Part shown: one piece after another, positions 1 to 7,805 of the stretch
Layout: every line of letters starts with the position of its first letter
Numbering within the stretch: position 1 is the stretch's first letter
From: Acidobacteriaceae bacterium
GTDB taxonomy: Bacteria; Acidobacteriota; Terriglobia; Terriglobales; Acidobacteriaceae
Direction of reading: 5' to 3'
Assembly (NCBI GenBank): GCA_030040115.1
Contig: JASHUH010000425.1
Location: 1-13,566, forward strand
DNA length: 13,566 nucleotides
Made by a program: the position numbers and the translations under genes
Notes under the pieces: model-generated
What the model saw: only the letters and a program-made list of their open reading frames with translations
What the model was told of the DNA's origin: nothing
The model's database searches: none

Positions 1-45
1 GGTGAGGAGCTGCGGAATTTCCCCAAGCGCGCTTCCATGCCGTAG
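1..45 (+). CDS. C-terminal tail of an unidentified upstream gene (partial)
   Basis: Frame 1 is open from the first base and ends at TAG 43-45, reading GEELRNFPKRASMP. The next gene starts 14 nt later on the same strand, as in an operon. Genes of the DUF164 zinc-ribbon family often follow a Nif3-like gene, but these 14 residues are too few to confirm that. It could also be non-coding sequence that happens to be open. Confidence 0.35.
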   Translation, partial: GEELRNFPKRASMP

Positions 46-59
46 ACTTTTGGGAACGG

Positions 60-845
60 ATGCAGGAGCGGATCGAAAACCTCATCAAGCTGCAAAGGAT
101 TGAACTGGATCGGGCCCGGCTCAACCAGGAAGCCCGGGCTCTGCCAGCCGAAAGCGCGCAAGCTGAAGCGGCGCTGGGCGCGGCCGAGCGCCGCTCCGCC
201 GACGTCTCCGCCGCACTGAATCGCGAGGACTCCATACGCACCCGGCTGGAGCGCGAGATCGATGGGCATCGCCAAAAAGCGGCGCGTTTTCGGGCGCAGC
301 TCGACGCGGTGAAAACTCCCGCGCAGGCCGAGGCCATCGAGCACGAAATCCAGTTTGCCGGCGCTGAAATTGAGCGTCTGGAAAACGAAGAATTTGCCAG
401 CCTCGAGCGCACCGAGGCGCGAGAAGCCGAATTGGCCGAGTCTCGCGCCCAGGTGGAGCTTTTGGCCGCGTCGCTCGAAGCCGTTCGCGTTCGAGCGGCC
501 GCGCGCCAGCAGGAGCTTGTGGCGGAGCTTGCCGCGCTCGACGAGGACCGCGGAGACATACGGCAGCGCATTGACCCCGAGTTCCTGAACCGGTTTGACC
601 GCCTCGCATCTGCTCGCGGAACGGGTATTGCGCGCGCAGAAAACCAGCAGTGCACCGGCTGCCGTATGGGCCTGCGCCCGCAGACGTGGAACCAGCTCCG
701 CGAGGGCGAATTGCTGGCCTGCGACAGTTGCCAACGCCTGCTCTACTGGGACCCTGCGTTTGCGCCGGCGCCGAAGGCGCCCCAGCCGGAAGCGGTTCCC
801 GGAGCCGGGCGCGCCATCCGCAAGCCTCGCCAAGCGGGCGCCTGA
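60..845 (+). CDS. Coiled-coil C4-type zinc-ribbon protein (DUF164 / CT398-HP0958-like)
   Basis: The protein has 261 residues. Residues 1-165 are a long charged Ala/Glu/Arg-rich helical region of the antiparallel coiled-coil type, including a KTPAQAEAIEHEIQ turn segment (85-98) at the place where this family has its conserved helix. A C-terminal zinc ribbon follows: C198-x2-C201 and C221-x2-C224, then a YWDP segment. The tail after residue 232 is Pro/Ala-rich and probably disordered. The family is established as a cytoplasmic hairpin plus zinc knuckle. One member, HP0958/FlgZ of Helicobacter, binds RNA and the RpoN sigma factor, but most members have no proven function. The start is the ATG after GGGAACGG; this purine stretch is only a weak ribosome site. 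Other long open frames over this region are composition artefacts. Confidence 0.88.
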   Translation: MQERIENLIKLQRIELDRARLNQEARALPAESAQAEAALGAAERRSADVSAALNREDSIRTRLEREIDGHRQKAARFRAQLDAVKTPAQAEAIEHEIQFAGAEIERLENEEFASLERTEAREAELAESRAQVELLAASLEAVRVRAAARQQELVAELAALDEDRGDIRQRIDPEFLNRFDRLASARGTGIARAENQQCTGCRMGLRPQTWNQLREGELLACDSCQRLLYWDPAFAPAPKAPQPEAVPGAGRAIRKPRQAGA

Positions 846-852
846 CGGCGTC

Positions 853-885
853 TCCCCGGCTCGCTTTCGGCGAAAGGACCGGGGA
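853..885 (+). terminator. Strong hairpin after the zinc-ribbon gene
   Basis: TCCCCGG (853-859) pairs perfectly with CCGGGGA (879-885). Inside lies a second stem, CTTTC (864-868) with GAAAG (872-876), closed by GGC. It starts 7 nt after the stop codon. No T-run follows, so it is either a weak or factor-assisted terminator or an mRNA-stabilising 3' hairpin. Confidence 0.45.
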
Positions 886-1037
886 TAAATTGGGCCGATG
901 GAGTAAAATTCTTTCCGCTGGCGCAACTTTTCTTTGCATTGTGGGTCTCAAGTCGCCAGGACGATACGCTTGGAGACGATTGCGGGCCTTTCCTTTCCCG
1001 CACCCGCAGAAGCCGCGAGAGCCAATGTAGCCCGCGC

Positions 1038-1055
1038 GGCCCGGGACGCCGGGTC
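1038..1055 (+). other. GC hairpin in the leader of the lipoprotein gene
   Basis: GGCCCGG (1038-1044) and CCGGGTC (1049-1055) form a 7-bp stem with one G-T pair and a GACG loop. It lies about 80 nt before the lipoprotein start and could be a leader hairpin. No function can be read from the sequence. Confidence 0.3.
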
Positions 1056-1074
1056 AACTTGCCTCTGCATAGCA

Positions 1075-1106
1075 GTGAGGGCGAGACCATTGCCAAGTCC
1101 CCTCAC
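1075..1106 (+). promoter_or_regulatory. 7-bp inverted repeat upstream of the lipoprotein ribosome site
   Basis: GTGAGGG (1075-1081) and CCCTCAC (1100-1106) are perfect inverted copies with an 18-nt spacer, ending 14 nt before the AAGGAG ribosome site. The arrangement fits either an operator or a leader hairpin. No convincing -35/-10 pair was found beside it, so a regulatory role is only a possibility. Confidence 0.3.
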
Positions 1107-1120
1107 ATGAAGCCTCACGT

Positions 1121-1126
1121 AAGGAG
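1121..1126 (+). promoter_or_regulatory. Ribosome binding site AAGGAG that fixes the lipoprotein start
   Basis: AAGGAG lies 7 nt before ATG 1134. The frame stays open upstream to an ATG at 939, but only the 1134 start gives a good ribosome site and an N-terminal lipoprotein signal. Confidence 0.85.
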
Positions 1127-1133
1127 ACCGGAA

Positions 1134-2666
1134 ATGCGAAAGACCTTGCTTTTCCCCGTCCAGGCGGCGACGCTCTGCGTCCTGCTGGCCGGCTGCAGCT
1201 CGAATCTGACCAACTCCACGTCGACTCCTGCGCCCACAGCGAGCGCGACGCCCGTTACGCTCAGCATGACGGACGATCCGCCAACCGGCGTTTCGGTGCT
1301 GTTCTTCCAGATCACGCTTACCGACGCCTCCCTCACCCCCGCGTCCTCTTCCTCATCGACGTCGCCCGTTTCTCTTCTCGGCAGCACTCCGGTGCAGATC
1401 GACGTCACCCAGCTTCAGGCGCTCTCAGCATTTTTGAGCACCGCCAATGTGACAGCCGGAATGTACAGCAGCCTGAGCCTTACCTTCAGCAGTCCGCAGC
1501 TGGTGATTTTCAACGCCTCCAACACATCGATCGCGAGCTCGTGTGCGGTGGGAACGGTTTGCGAAATCTCGCCCAGCGTGGACGGCTCGACGACGGTGAG
1601 CTTGACGTCGGCTCCGTTCCCGGTGACGATTTCAGCAACCTCGCCCCTCGGATTCCTGATCGATTTCCACCTCAACACCATCATTCAGTCCGATCTGTCG
1701 GTGAACCTGGCCGTCTCAAACGGCGTGACCGTGGCCGAGTTGCCGCCGGCCACCCCGACGCAGCCTCCTCAATTCGGGTCGGTGTCCGGCACGGTGGGAA
1801 CTGTGACTGCAAGTTCGAGCCAGTTCACGCTACAGACGGCCTGGGGAAAGACCTTCACCATCGCGACCACCGATTCGACCACGTATACCGATTTCCCGAC
1901 CAGCGCGTGCACGACGGCCGGCTTTTCCTGCGTGGCTCAGGGGCAGGTGGTGCAGGTCCAAGTCGCAGGCGTGCAGACTGGCGGAATTCTGACCGCCGGC
2001 CAGATCACCTACCTGCAAGCTGCGAGTCAGCAGACCGTGGAGGGGACTATCATCGGGTACAACGCCACGCAGTTGAAGCTGATCTTGCACGACAATCGCA
2101 TGAATTCGGCCAGCTTGCCCCTGGGAGCGATGGCTGCGGTCACTCTCGCTAACGGCGCCACGTTTTCCGTCGACGCCAATGGCTTCACGATTCCATCCGG
2201 AATGGTCTTTACTGGGGTCGAAAGCCTGACGGTCGGCCAAAACGTTGCGGTGACCGTCGAACCGGGAACGCTCACTTTCCCGAGCAAGTTCAATGTTGTT
2301 GCCGGGTGGGGACCACCCTCGTCGATCACCTTCACCACCAACAACGTGCAACTGGAGCCGAGCCAGATGAGCGGAACCGTGGCATCGATCGACTCGTCGG
2401 CATCCAGCTTTACGCTGGCCAGTTTTCCGAGTATTGCCTTTGGCCCATGGGCTACCGAGGCGGCGCAGGGGATCACGGTGGATACAACGTCTGGGACGAC
2501 TTACCAGGACTTCAGCATGGATAGCTTTGCTGGCCTAGAAGACAACGACGCAGTTTCTGTCAACGGATGGCTCTTTGAAAGCAATAATGGCCTGCAGGGC
2601 TCGGCGACGACCCCGCCCGTTGTCCTGGCGCAAACCATCACCTTGCACTCGATGGGCATGTTTTAG
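1134..2666 (+). CDS. Secreted lipoprotein with DUF4382 and repeated DUF5666-type units
   Basis: The protein has 510 residues. Residues 1-21 are a lipoprotein signal: MRK, a hydrophobic core, then lipobox LLAG-C21, so the mature protein should be lipid-anchored at Cys21. A Ser/Thr/Pro-rich linker follows to about residue 40. Residues 41-200 resemble DUF4382, with the opening VTLSMTDDPP, a VFFQITLTDASLTP-like strand and a TAGMYSSLSLTF segment. After a TPTQPP linker, three related beta units begin SGTVGTV (about 218), EGTIIGY (about 303) and SGTVASI (about 413), as in DUF5666 proteins. No catalytic motif is visible and the molecular role of these domains is unknown. Such proteins are frequent in Acidobacteriota and are probably surface binding or structural proteins. 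The gene stands alone and converges on the ABC-F gene. Confidence 0.88.
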   Translation: MRKTLLFPVQAATLCVLLAGCSSNLTNSTSTPAPTASATPVTLSMTDDPPTGVSVLFFQITLTDASLTPASSSSSTSPVSLLGSTPVQIDVTQLQALSAFLSTANVTAGMYSSLSLTFSSPQLVIFNASNTSIASSCAVGTVCEISPSVDGSTTVSLTSAPFPVTISATSPLGFLIDFHLNTIIQSDLSVNLAVSNGVTVAELPPATPTQPPQFGSVSGTVGTVTASSSQFTLQTAWGKTFTIATTDSTTYTDFPTSACTTAGFSCVAQGQVVQVQVAGVQTGGILTAGQITYLQAASQQTVEGTIIGYNATQLKLILHDNRMNSASLPLGAMAAVTLANGATFSVDANGFTIPSGMVFTGVESLTVGQNVAVTVEPGTLTFPSKFNVVAGWGPPSSITFTTNNVQLEPSQMSGTVASIDSSASSFTLASFPSIAFGPWATEAAQGITVDTTSGTTYQDFSMDSFAGLEDNDAVSVNGWLFESNNGLQGSATTPPVVLAQTITLHSMGMF

Positions 2667-2686
2667 CGAACGCGAGCGCGATCAAG

Positions 2687-2712
2687 CCCAGGTCTCAAAG
2701 TCGAGACCTGGG
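2687..2712. terminator. 10-bp hairpin in the convergent gap, possible bidirectional terminator
   Basis: CCCAGGTCTC (2687-2696) and GAGACCTGGG (2703-2712) pair perfectly around an AAAGTC loop. The hairpin lies 20 nt past the lipoprotein stop and about 90 nt past the ABC-F stop on the other strand. It reads the same way on both strands, so it could serve both transcripts. No T-run follows on either side, which weakens the case for an intrinsic terminator. Confidence 0.55.
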
Positions 2713-2801
2713 GCGCCCGGCGGCCTTCTCCGGCGCGTGTTCATGACCGGAGCAGGCCGTGTCTTTTTGCCCGAATCCCGCTGGCTTGGGTCCGTTGCCA
2801 G

Positions 2802-4808
2802 TTATGGCAAGCTGGTTTGCGTTTCGAGCTGGGTCATCAGCTCTTCCCATTCCGCGGTGAGCGCAGATAACTGTGCGCGCAACTGCTCGGCCAGCGCCGC
2901 TAGGCGCCCGGTCTCGGCGGCTGAAACGTAAACGCCCAACTGTTGCTCGGTATGCGCAAGCGCGGCTTCGACGCGCGGAATCTCTTCTTCGAGGAAGGCG
3001 CAGCGGTCTTCCATCTGTTTCTGCTTGATGGGATTCAGACGCCGCGGACGGGCTCTCCCAGCATCAGACCCCGGCGCGCCGTCGCCGCCGTTCGCCGTGG
3101 CTGATCCGGCGACCGCCGCATGGTCCGGCGAATCTGCCGGACCGGCCGGTTCTATGGCGTTCGCGGCGGATTGCAGGTCATCCGCAGAGGATTGCGCCGC
3201 GGCCAGCGATTCTTTGCGGCGCAGATAATCCTCGTAATTGCCCTCGTACATGGTTACCGCGCCATTTTCAACCTCGAGCACACGCGTAGCCAGCCGATCG
3301 ATGAAATAGCGGTCGTGGGAGACGAAGATCACGGTTCCCGAAAACGCGGCCAAGGCTTCAAGGAGGACGTCTTTGGCGCGCATGTCGAGGTGGTTGGTCG
3401 GCTCGTCGAGAAGCAGGAAGTTCGACGGCGAGACCAGAATCCGCGCCAGCGCGTAGCGATTGCGCTCCCCGCCTGAGAGCACGCCGAGGGGCTTGAAGAC
3501 GTCGTCGCCGGAGAAAAGAAAGCAGCCGAGCAGGGAGCGCAGCTCCACCTCTGGAACTTTCATGGCGGCGCGGCTGATGTCGTCGAGGATGCGCGCTTCC
3601 GGGTCGAGCGCTTTGTATTGGTCCTGCGCGAAGTATTCGGTGACCACGTGATGGCCCAGCCGCACCGCGCCCTCGGTCGGCGCTTCGGCGCCGGTAAGCA
3701 GTTTGATCAGTGTCGATTTGCCCGCGCCGTTCACGCCCACCAGCGCCACGCGGTCCCTGCGCTCGATGCTGAAGCGCGCATGGGCGAAGACCTGCTTGGG
3801 GCCGTAGCTTTTGCCGAGACCCTCGGTCTCCACGACGACCCGTCCCGACGGCGCGGGTTGCGGGAACTTGAAGTGAATCGCCGGCTCTTCTTCGGGAATC
3901 TCGATGCGCTCGATCTTGTCGAGCTTCTTGATGCGCGACTGCACCTGTTTGGCCTTGGTGGCCTGGTAGCGGAAGCGATTGATGAACGCCTCCAGATGCT
4001 CGATCTGCCCGCGCTGGTTACGGTAGGCGGCCTCAAGCTGGGCGCGGCGCTCTTCCTTCTGCTTAAGGTACTTCGTAAAATTGCCCTGGTAAATGGTCAG
4101 GCGCTTGTTCCAGATTTCGACCGTGCGGTCGATGGTGACGTCGAGGAAGTAGCGGTCGTGGGAGATGAGAATGTAGCCGAAGGGATAATTTTTCAAATAA
4201 TCTCCGAGCCAGTTGCGGGATTCTAGATCGAGATGGTTGGTGGGCTCGTCGAGAAGCAGCAGATTGGGCTTGGCGAGGAGCAATTTGGCAAGCGCGATGC
4301 GCATCTGCCAGCCGCCGGAGAACTCATCAGTTTGGCGCGTCCAATCCTGTTTATCGAAGCCGAGGCCGGTGAGCACCGCGCCCACCTGCGCGTCGAGCGC
4401 GTAGCCGTCCAGGGCATGAAACCGTTCCTGCGACATCGAGTAGCGTTCCGCGGCGGAGGCATACTCCGCGCCGGCGTGATCGAGTTCGGCCATTTGCGCG
4501 GCGAGCGCGACCGCCTCGCGCTCCATAGCGCGAATCTCCTCGAAGACGGTAAGGCACTCCTCAAAGACTGTGCGGCCGGTGAGCTGCAATCCTTCCTGCG
4601 GCAGATAGCCGATGCTCATGCCGCGAGTCCGCTCGATGGCGCCGTAGTCGAGCGTCTCCAAGCCTGTCACCACCTTCATTAGCGTAGATTTGCCGGCCCC
4701 ATTGGCGCCGACCAGCGCGGTTTTTTCCTTGTCGCGGACGAGCCAGTTCGCCTCAAGGAAAAGCACCCTCGGCCCGAAGCGCTTGCCCGCATTTTGGAGA
4801 GAAAGCAT
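2802..4808 (-). CDS. ABC-F family ATPase (Uup-like)
   Basis: This 668-residue protein has two fused ABC ATPase domains and no membrane segments. Domain 1 has Walker A GANGAGKST (34-42), signature FSGGW (163-167), Walker B LLLLDEP (183-189) and switch ISHDRY (215-220). An Arg/Lys-rich helical linker (about 235-305) matches the P-site tRNA interaction motif region. Domain 2 has Walker A GVNGAGKST (358-366), LSGGE (444-448), LLLDEP (465-470) and VSHDRY (496-501). A low-complexity Ala/Gly/Asp-rich stretch (540-588) leads to a C-terminal coiled coil (about 594-660), as in Uup. ABC-F proteins act on ribosomes; some relieve stalling or protect from antibiotics, which cannot be told from sequence. 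The start is fixed by an in-frame TAA two codons upstream. The gene begins 6 nt after the preceding gene's stop, and its AAGAGG abuts the ATG, so translation is probably coupled. Confidence 0.95.
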   Translation of the reverse strand: MLSLQNAGKRFGPRVLFLEANWLVRDKEKTALVGANGAGKSTLMKVVTGLETLDYGAIERTRGMSIGYLPQEGLQLTGRTVFEECLTVFEEIRAMEREAVALAAQMAELDHAGAEYASAAERYSMSQERFHALDGYALDAQVGAVLTGLGFDKQDWTRQTDEFSGGWQMRIALAKLLLAKPNLLLLDEPTNHLDLESRNWLGDYLKNYPFGYILISHDRYFLDVTIDRTVEIWNKRLTIYQGNFTKYLKQKEERRAQLEAAYRNQRGQIEHLEAFINRFRYQATKAKQVQSRIKKLDKIERIEIPEEEPAIHFKFPQPAPSGRVVVETEGLGKSYGPKQVFAHARFSIERRDRVALVGVNGAGKSTLIKLLTGAEAPTEGAVRLGHHVVTEYFAQDQYKALDPEARILDDISRAAMKVPEVELRSLLGCFLFSGDDVFKPLGVLSGGERNRYALARILVSPSNFLLLDEPTNHLDMRAKDVLLEALAAFSGTVIFVSHDRYFIDRLATRVLEVENGAVTMYEGNYEDYLRRKESLAAAQSSADDLQSAANAIEPAGPADSPDHAAVAGSATANGGDGAPGSDAGRARPRRLNPIKQKQMEDRCAFLEEEIPRVEAALAHTEQQLGVYVSAAETGRLAALAEQLRAQLSALTAEWEELMTQLETQTSLP

Positions 4809-4814
4809 CCTCTT

Positions 4815-6398
4815 TTATTTTCGCAGAGAGTTTGCCGCGCAGCCGGCATCGGCGGCTGGCGCACCAGTGCTCGATATCGGAAGGCTATTTCCGCTTGCCG
4901 CAGGTCCGGGCGCATCCGGAATCTTGCAAACCGCATAGCCGCGCTGCTGATAGGGGCAGTTCATGCCTTCAGGCGCCGGCCCATGAATGATCGTCCAATT
5001 TACCGGGTACTCACGCGCCAACCGCAGGAAATCGTCTTTGCTGAAGTGGTCCAAGCCGTAGCTCGCGTTGCTCATCCGCTTCCATTCGGGGGCCAGAGCG
5101 GGAAAGATCGCTACTGCACCCCCGTCTTTGTAATAGTCGGCCAGAGAGGAGCGTGCGCTGACGGCGCGGAAACCATGCGCATCCACGCCGGGCTGCTCGA
5201 AGTAGCGGGAATCGACGGCAAAGATGGCGCCGGTGGGGGTATTGCGGCGAATCCAGAGCAAGGCGTTGACCCACGCGTTGGAGCTCGTCGCGCACCCCGG
5301 CCATTCAATGTGCGGGCTCGCGGGATAGGTGGCGCGCTGCACCGCGAACATCCCCGCGGCGAGGGGAACGCAGAGCGCCGGGATCGTCCAAGGGCGGCCC
5401 TTGGCCCAGTATTCGCCGATGATGCCGCCCAAAAAGAGGATGAAGATCATGGTGATCAGGTGAAAGCAGCGCAGCGGCTGCAGGCGGGCAAACATATCGA
5501 ATTCGTAAGAACTGGAAATGATGGCGGCGGCGAGAATCGAGATCGCCCCGAAGGGAAGCAGGGCCAGACTAAGCCGCGCGAACCCCGGCGTGATTCCGCG
5601 CAATTTAGCTTTCGAAAACCATAAAAGGAAGGCCAGCGGAGCCAGCAGTCCCAACCATGCGTACCACGGCCAGGTGAAGAGGAAATAGAAGTTGCGTGCG
5701 TAGAGAGCTTCACGATAGGGGCCTTGTGCAGGCCCAAACCCAAAACTGAGCGGCAGCGCCACCAGGACCGAAGCGGCGGCTGGAATCTCGCGTGCTTTGG
5801 CGGCGGCGACGCGCTCGACAAGCCAGGGCACGGATGCGAGAAAGACGAGGTACGCCGCCATTTGCGGATGAATGCCCGCGGTCACAATAGTCAGGAGCGT
5901 GGCGGGAAGATAGCGGCGCTCAAGAAACGCGGTGATGGCAAACAACGTGAGCGGAGTGGAGAACGAGCGCGCCGTGATGTAGGGATCCACCAGCATGAGC
6001 CCGGTGTTGGCGGCCGGCATGGTGAGCACGGCGGCGAAGATGAGCACCGCGGACCAGCGCGCGCGCTTGGCGCGAAAGCTTGCCAGCGCCAGCAGCCATG
6101 CGGCGACGAGAGTGGCGAAAACGGTGGCGATGTAGCAGAGAAAGAGCGTCCAATCCATCGAAAGGCGCGTGAGTTGCGCGGTCCAGGCCAGGAGGGGAGC
6201 GAAGAGCGACAGCCGTTCATGAGAGAGGAAAAACTCGCTCCCGTAGGGATAAAGCTGCGGATGAAGCAGCTTGCGCGCCGCGGGGATATAGATTTCGCCG
6301 TCGTCGACTCCAAGGTGGTAGCCGTGGACCGTGACGGCGGCGAGGGTGAGCAGACCCAGGCGCACCATCGGCAGACGCTGGTCTGGCGCTCCCTTCAT
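4815..6398 (-). CDS. Polytopic membrane protein, GT-C glycosyltransferase-like
   Basis: The protein has 527 residues. An N-terminal membrane segment (about 11-27) is followed by an acidic loop GVDDGEIYIP (30-39, with D32, D33, E35), the position and character of the catalytic loop in GT-C enzymes. About nine more hydrophobic segments follow (roughly 62-78, 84-105, 115-135, 145-158, 165-192, 205-222, 238-262, 275-295, 312-330, 336-352). A LQPLRCFHL motif (306-314) sits in a loop. Residues 378-495 form a soluble, probably periplasmic domain (WIRRNTPTGAIFAVDSRY; Cys481 and Cys491 could pair). GT-C enzymes use polyprenyl-phosphate sugars on the outer face of the inner membrane; assigning this protein to them is an inference. 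It lies 46 nt after the prenyltransferase gene and 6 nt before the ABC-F gene. The start is supported by AGAGG with a 5-nt spacer. Confidence 0.72.
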   Translation of the reverse strand: MKGAPDQRLPMVRLGLLTLAAVTVHGYHLGVDDGEIYIPAARKLLHPQLYPYGSEFFLSHERLSLFAPLLAWTAQLTRLSMDWTLFLCYIATVFATLVAAWLLALASFRAKRARWSAVLIFAAVLTMPAANTGLMLVDPYITARSFSTPLTLFAITAFLERRYLPATLLTIVTAGIHPQMAAYLVFLASVPWLVERVAAAKAREIPAAASVLVALPLSFGFGPAQGPYREALYARNFYFLFTWPWYAWLGLLAPLAFLLWFSKAKLRGITPGFARLSLALLPFGAISILAAAIISSSYEFDMFARLQPLRCFHLITMIFILFLGGIIGEYWAKGRPWTIPALCVPLAAGMFAVQRATYPASPHIEWPGCATSSNAWVNALLWIRRNTPTGAIFAVDSRYFEQPGVDAHGFRAVSARSSLADYYKDGGAVAIFPALAPEWKRMSNASYGLDHFSKDDFLRLAREYPVNWTIIHGPAPEGMNCPYQQRGYAVCKIPDAPGPAASGNSLPISSTGAPAADAGCAANSLRK

Positions 6399-6403
6399 GG
6401 CTT

Positions 6404-6408
6404 CCTCT
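6404..6408 (-). promoter_or_regulatory. Ribosome binding site AGAGG of the GT-C-like gene
   Basis: Read on the minus strand, AGAGG lies 5 nt before the ATG ending at 6398. It sits within the 46-nt gap after the prenyltransferase gene, which supports independent initiation inside an operon. Confidence 0.6.
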
Positions 6409-6444
6409 TGGATTCAGGTTAAATGCGCCCGGCGAAGGCAGGCG

Positions 6445-7419
6445 TTAGCGAATGCCCGACTTGGGGAAGATTTGCGCAAGCCAGGGGAAATGCACAAATG
6501 AGGTAACCACCAAAACCGTGCTGCACAGCGCCAGCAGCATCATGAGGCGAGGCTCGCGGTAAAGCTTCTCAGGATTCTGCACCGGACTGTCGTATTGGAA
6601 GGACAGCTTGAAATAGGCAGCCATCAGCAATGCAATGAAGGGAAACGCAAAGATCATCTCCATGCGGTAACGCATGATGAAGGCGCCGAAGAAGAGCATA
6701 GACGCCGAGGCGTAGAAAAGCACCGAAGTGAGCAAGGAATGCTGAGTATAAAAGACGAACGACTTCCGGTAGCGCTGGGCGCATTCGACGCCCATCTGGC
6801 GATATTCGCTGAACCGCTTCAGGCCCATGAAGTATGCGCCGAGCATCCAGTAGGCAAGGAGCATCGACGCGGGTGGAAGCACGGTGGTGGTGACGATATA
6901 CCAGCCCACGCAAAACCGGATGGGGTTGTTGATGGATTCCGCGAGAACGTCGAGATAGGGAACGTCCTTTAAGCGCAGCGGCGGCACGTTATACGCGCAC
7001 CCCATCACCCACAGGGTGGCAACAGAGATCAGTATCGGCGGGGATACGGCGACCGCCAGCAAAAAACCGGCGGCTCCCGAAAGCAGCCACTGAGCATAAG
7101 CGGCTGGCACATTGACGGCGCCCGACGCCGCGGGCCGCCTGCATTTGGTGGGGTGCAGGCGGTCAAAGGGAGCGTCGAGCAATTCATTGAGCACGTAGTT
7201 GCTGCTCGAGACCGCGACCACCGCGAAGAGCCCCAAAACTGTGCGCATGATCACGGCCGTGCTCAAGTCGGAGCCGACAATACTTGCCGCAATTATAATA
7301 CCGGGGATGACGAAAATTTGCTTGACGGAGTGATCGAGGCGAAATAGGCTCACGTGCGCGGCAATGCAACTGCGCAACCGGCTGCGGGTCGCGGCGGATG
7401 TGCTCGTAGCCAGGCTCAT
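6445..7419 (-). CDS. UbiA-superfamily prenyltransferase, decaprenyl-phosphate phosphoribosyltransferase-like
   Basis: The protein has 324 residues with about eight or nine membrane segments. Motif 1 is N78-x3-D82-x3-D86 followed by RLHPTKCRRPAASG (87-100), and motif 2 is the stretch from Y143 through LRLK to D157 (YNVPPLRLKDVPYLD). This combination, with HPTK-x-RP after the aspartates, matches the branch that includes mycobacterial Rv3806c, which transfers 5-phosphoribose from PRPP to polyprenyl phosphate, and the related NoeC of Azorhizobium. It is less like the aromatic-substrate UbiA enzymes. The product would be a polyprenyl-phosphoryl 5-phosphoribose in the inner membrane, a precursor for arabinose or ribose donors. 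It is the first gene of a minus-strand operon with the GT-C-like protein. No good ribosome site precedes the ATG (an AGGAA lies 16 nt away), so the start is slightly uncertain. Exact substrate is inferred. Confidence 0.85.
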   Translation of the reverse strand: MSLATSTSAATRSRLRSCIAAHVSLFRLDHSVKQIFVIPGIIIAASIVGSDLSTAVIMRTVLGLFAVVAVSSSNYVLNELLDAPFDRLHPTKCRRPAASGAVNVPAAYAQWLLSGAAGFLLAVAVSPPILISVATLWVMGCAYNVPPLRLKDVPYLDVLAESINNPIRFCVGWYIVTTTVLPPASMLLAYWMLGAYFMGLKRFSEYRQMGVECAQRYRKSFVFYTQHSLLTSVLFYASASMLFFGAFIMRYRMEMIFAFPFIALLMAAYFKLSFQYDSPVQNPEKLYREPRLMMLLALCSTVLVVTSFVHFPWLAQIFPKSGIR

Positions 7420-7448
7420 ATCGTTTTTATTGGATTTCCTTCACCCCG

Positions 7449-7454
7449 ATAATA
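7449..7454 (-). promoter_or_regulatory. Candidate -10 element TATTAT for the minus-strand operon
   Basis: Read on the minus strand, TATTAT lies about 30 nt before the prenyltransferase ATG. A hexamer at the usual -35 distance (GTTTAA) matches the consensus poorly, so this is a tentative promoter. Confidence 0.3.
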
Positions 7455-7800
7455 CGCGAGAATCGCGCCGATTAAACCGGAAACATGCTGCAATAGCCTC
7501 ATAGCTGCCCCCCGCGCGGAAGATGAGTGGCGAGGACTCGCAAGAGCGAAAAGAGCCGGACGGGGAAGAGCGGCTGAAATGCGGAGCCTGAAACGCCGGC
7601 TGAACTGAGGCGCCCGAGAAGCTGCTCAACGCCAGAGGTCAAAGCTGCTCGTATGCGCCTTGTGAAGCCGCAGGTGCCGCTTCGCCGCGAAGTAAACCTG
7701 GCCTTCCTCTCGTCCGTCATACAAACAAGCATAGATACGTTGAGCCTCGAAAATGTGGCCACGCCGAACCGAAAAGGGCGCCATCCTATTCCGAAGGGTG

Positions 7801-7805
7801 AAGGG
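7801..7805 (+). promoter_or_regulatory. Ribosome binding site AAGGG of the small membrane protein
   Basis: AAGGG lies 6 nt before ATG 7812. It selects this start over an in-frame ATG at 7653 that has no ribosome site and would bury the hydrophobic N-terminus. Confidence 0.6.

Noticed and set aside
904..909. TAAAAT as a -10 element for the lipoprotein gene
   Set aside because: The sequence 17 nt upstream is GGGGAT, unlike a -35 element, and the lipoprotein start is 225 nt away.
121..951. A 276-codon minus-strand open frame over the zinc-ribbon gene
   Set aside because: The product is Arg/Pro/Ala-rich without domains, and the opposite strand carries a recognisable protein with a zinc ribbon. 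Long antisense frames are expected in GC-rich genes.
939..1133. An N-terminal extension of the lipoprotein
   Set aside because: It would push the lipobox to residue 86, where it could not act as a signal, and it has no ribosome site.
5724..6422. A 232-codon plus-strand frame opposite the GT-C-like gene
   Set aside because: It is Gly/Arg/Glu-rich and hydrophilic with no motif, the mirror of a hydrophobic coding sequence on the other strand.
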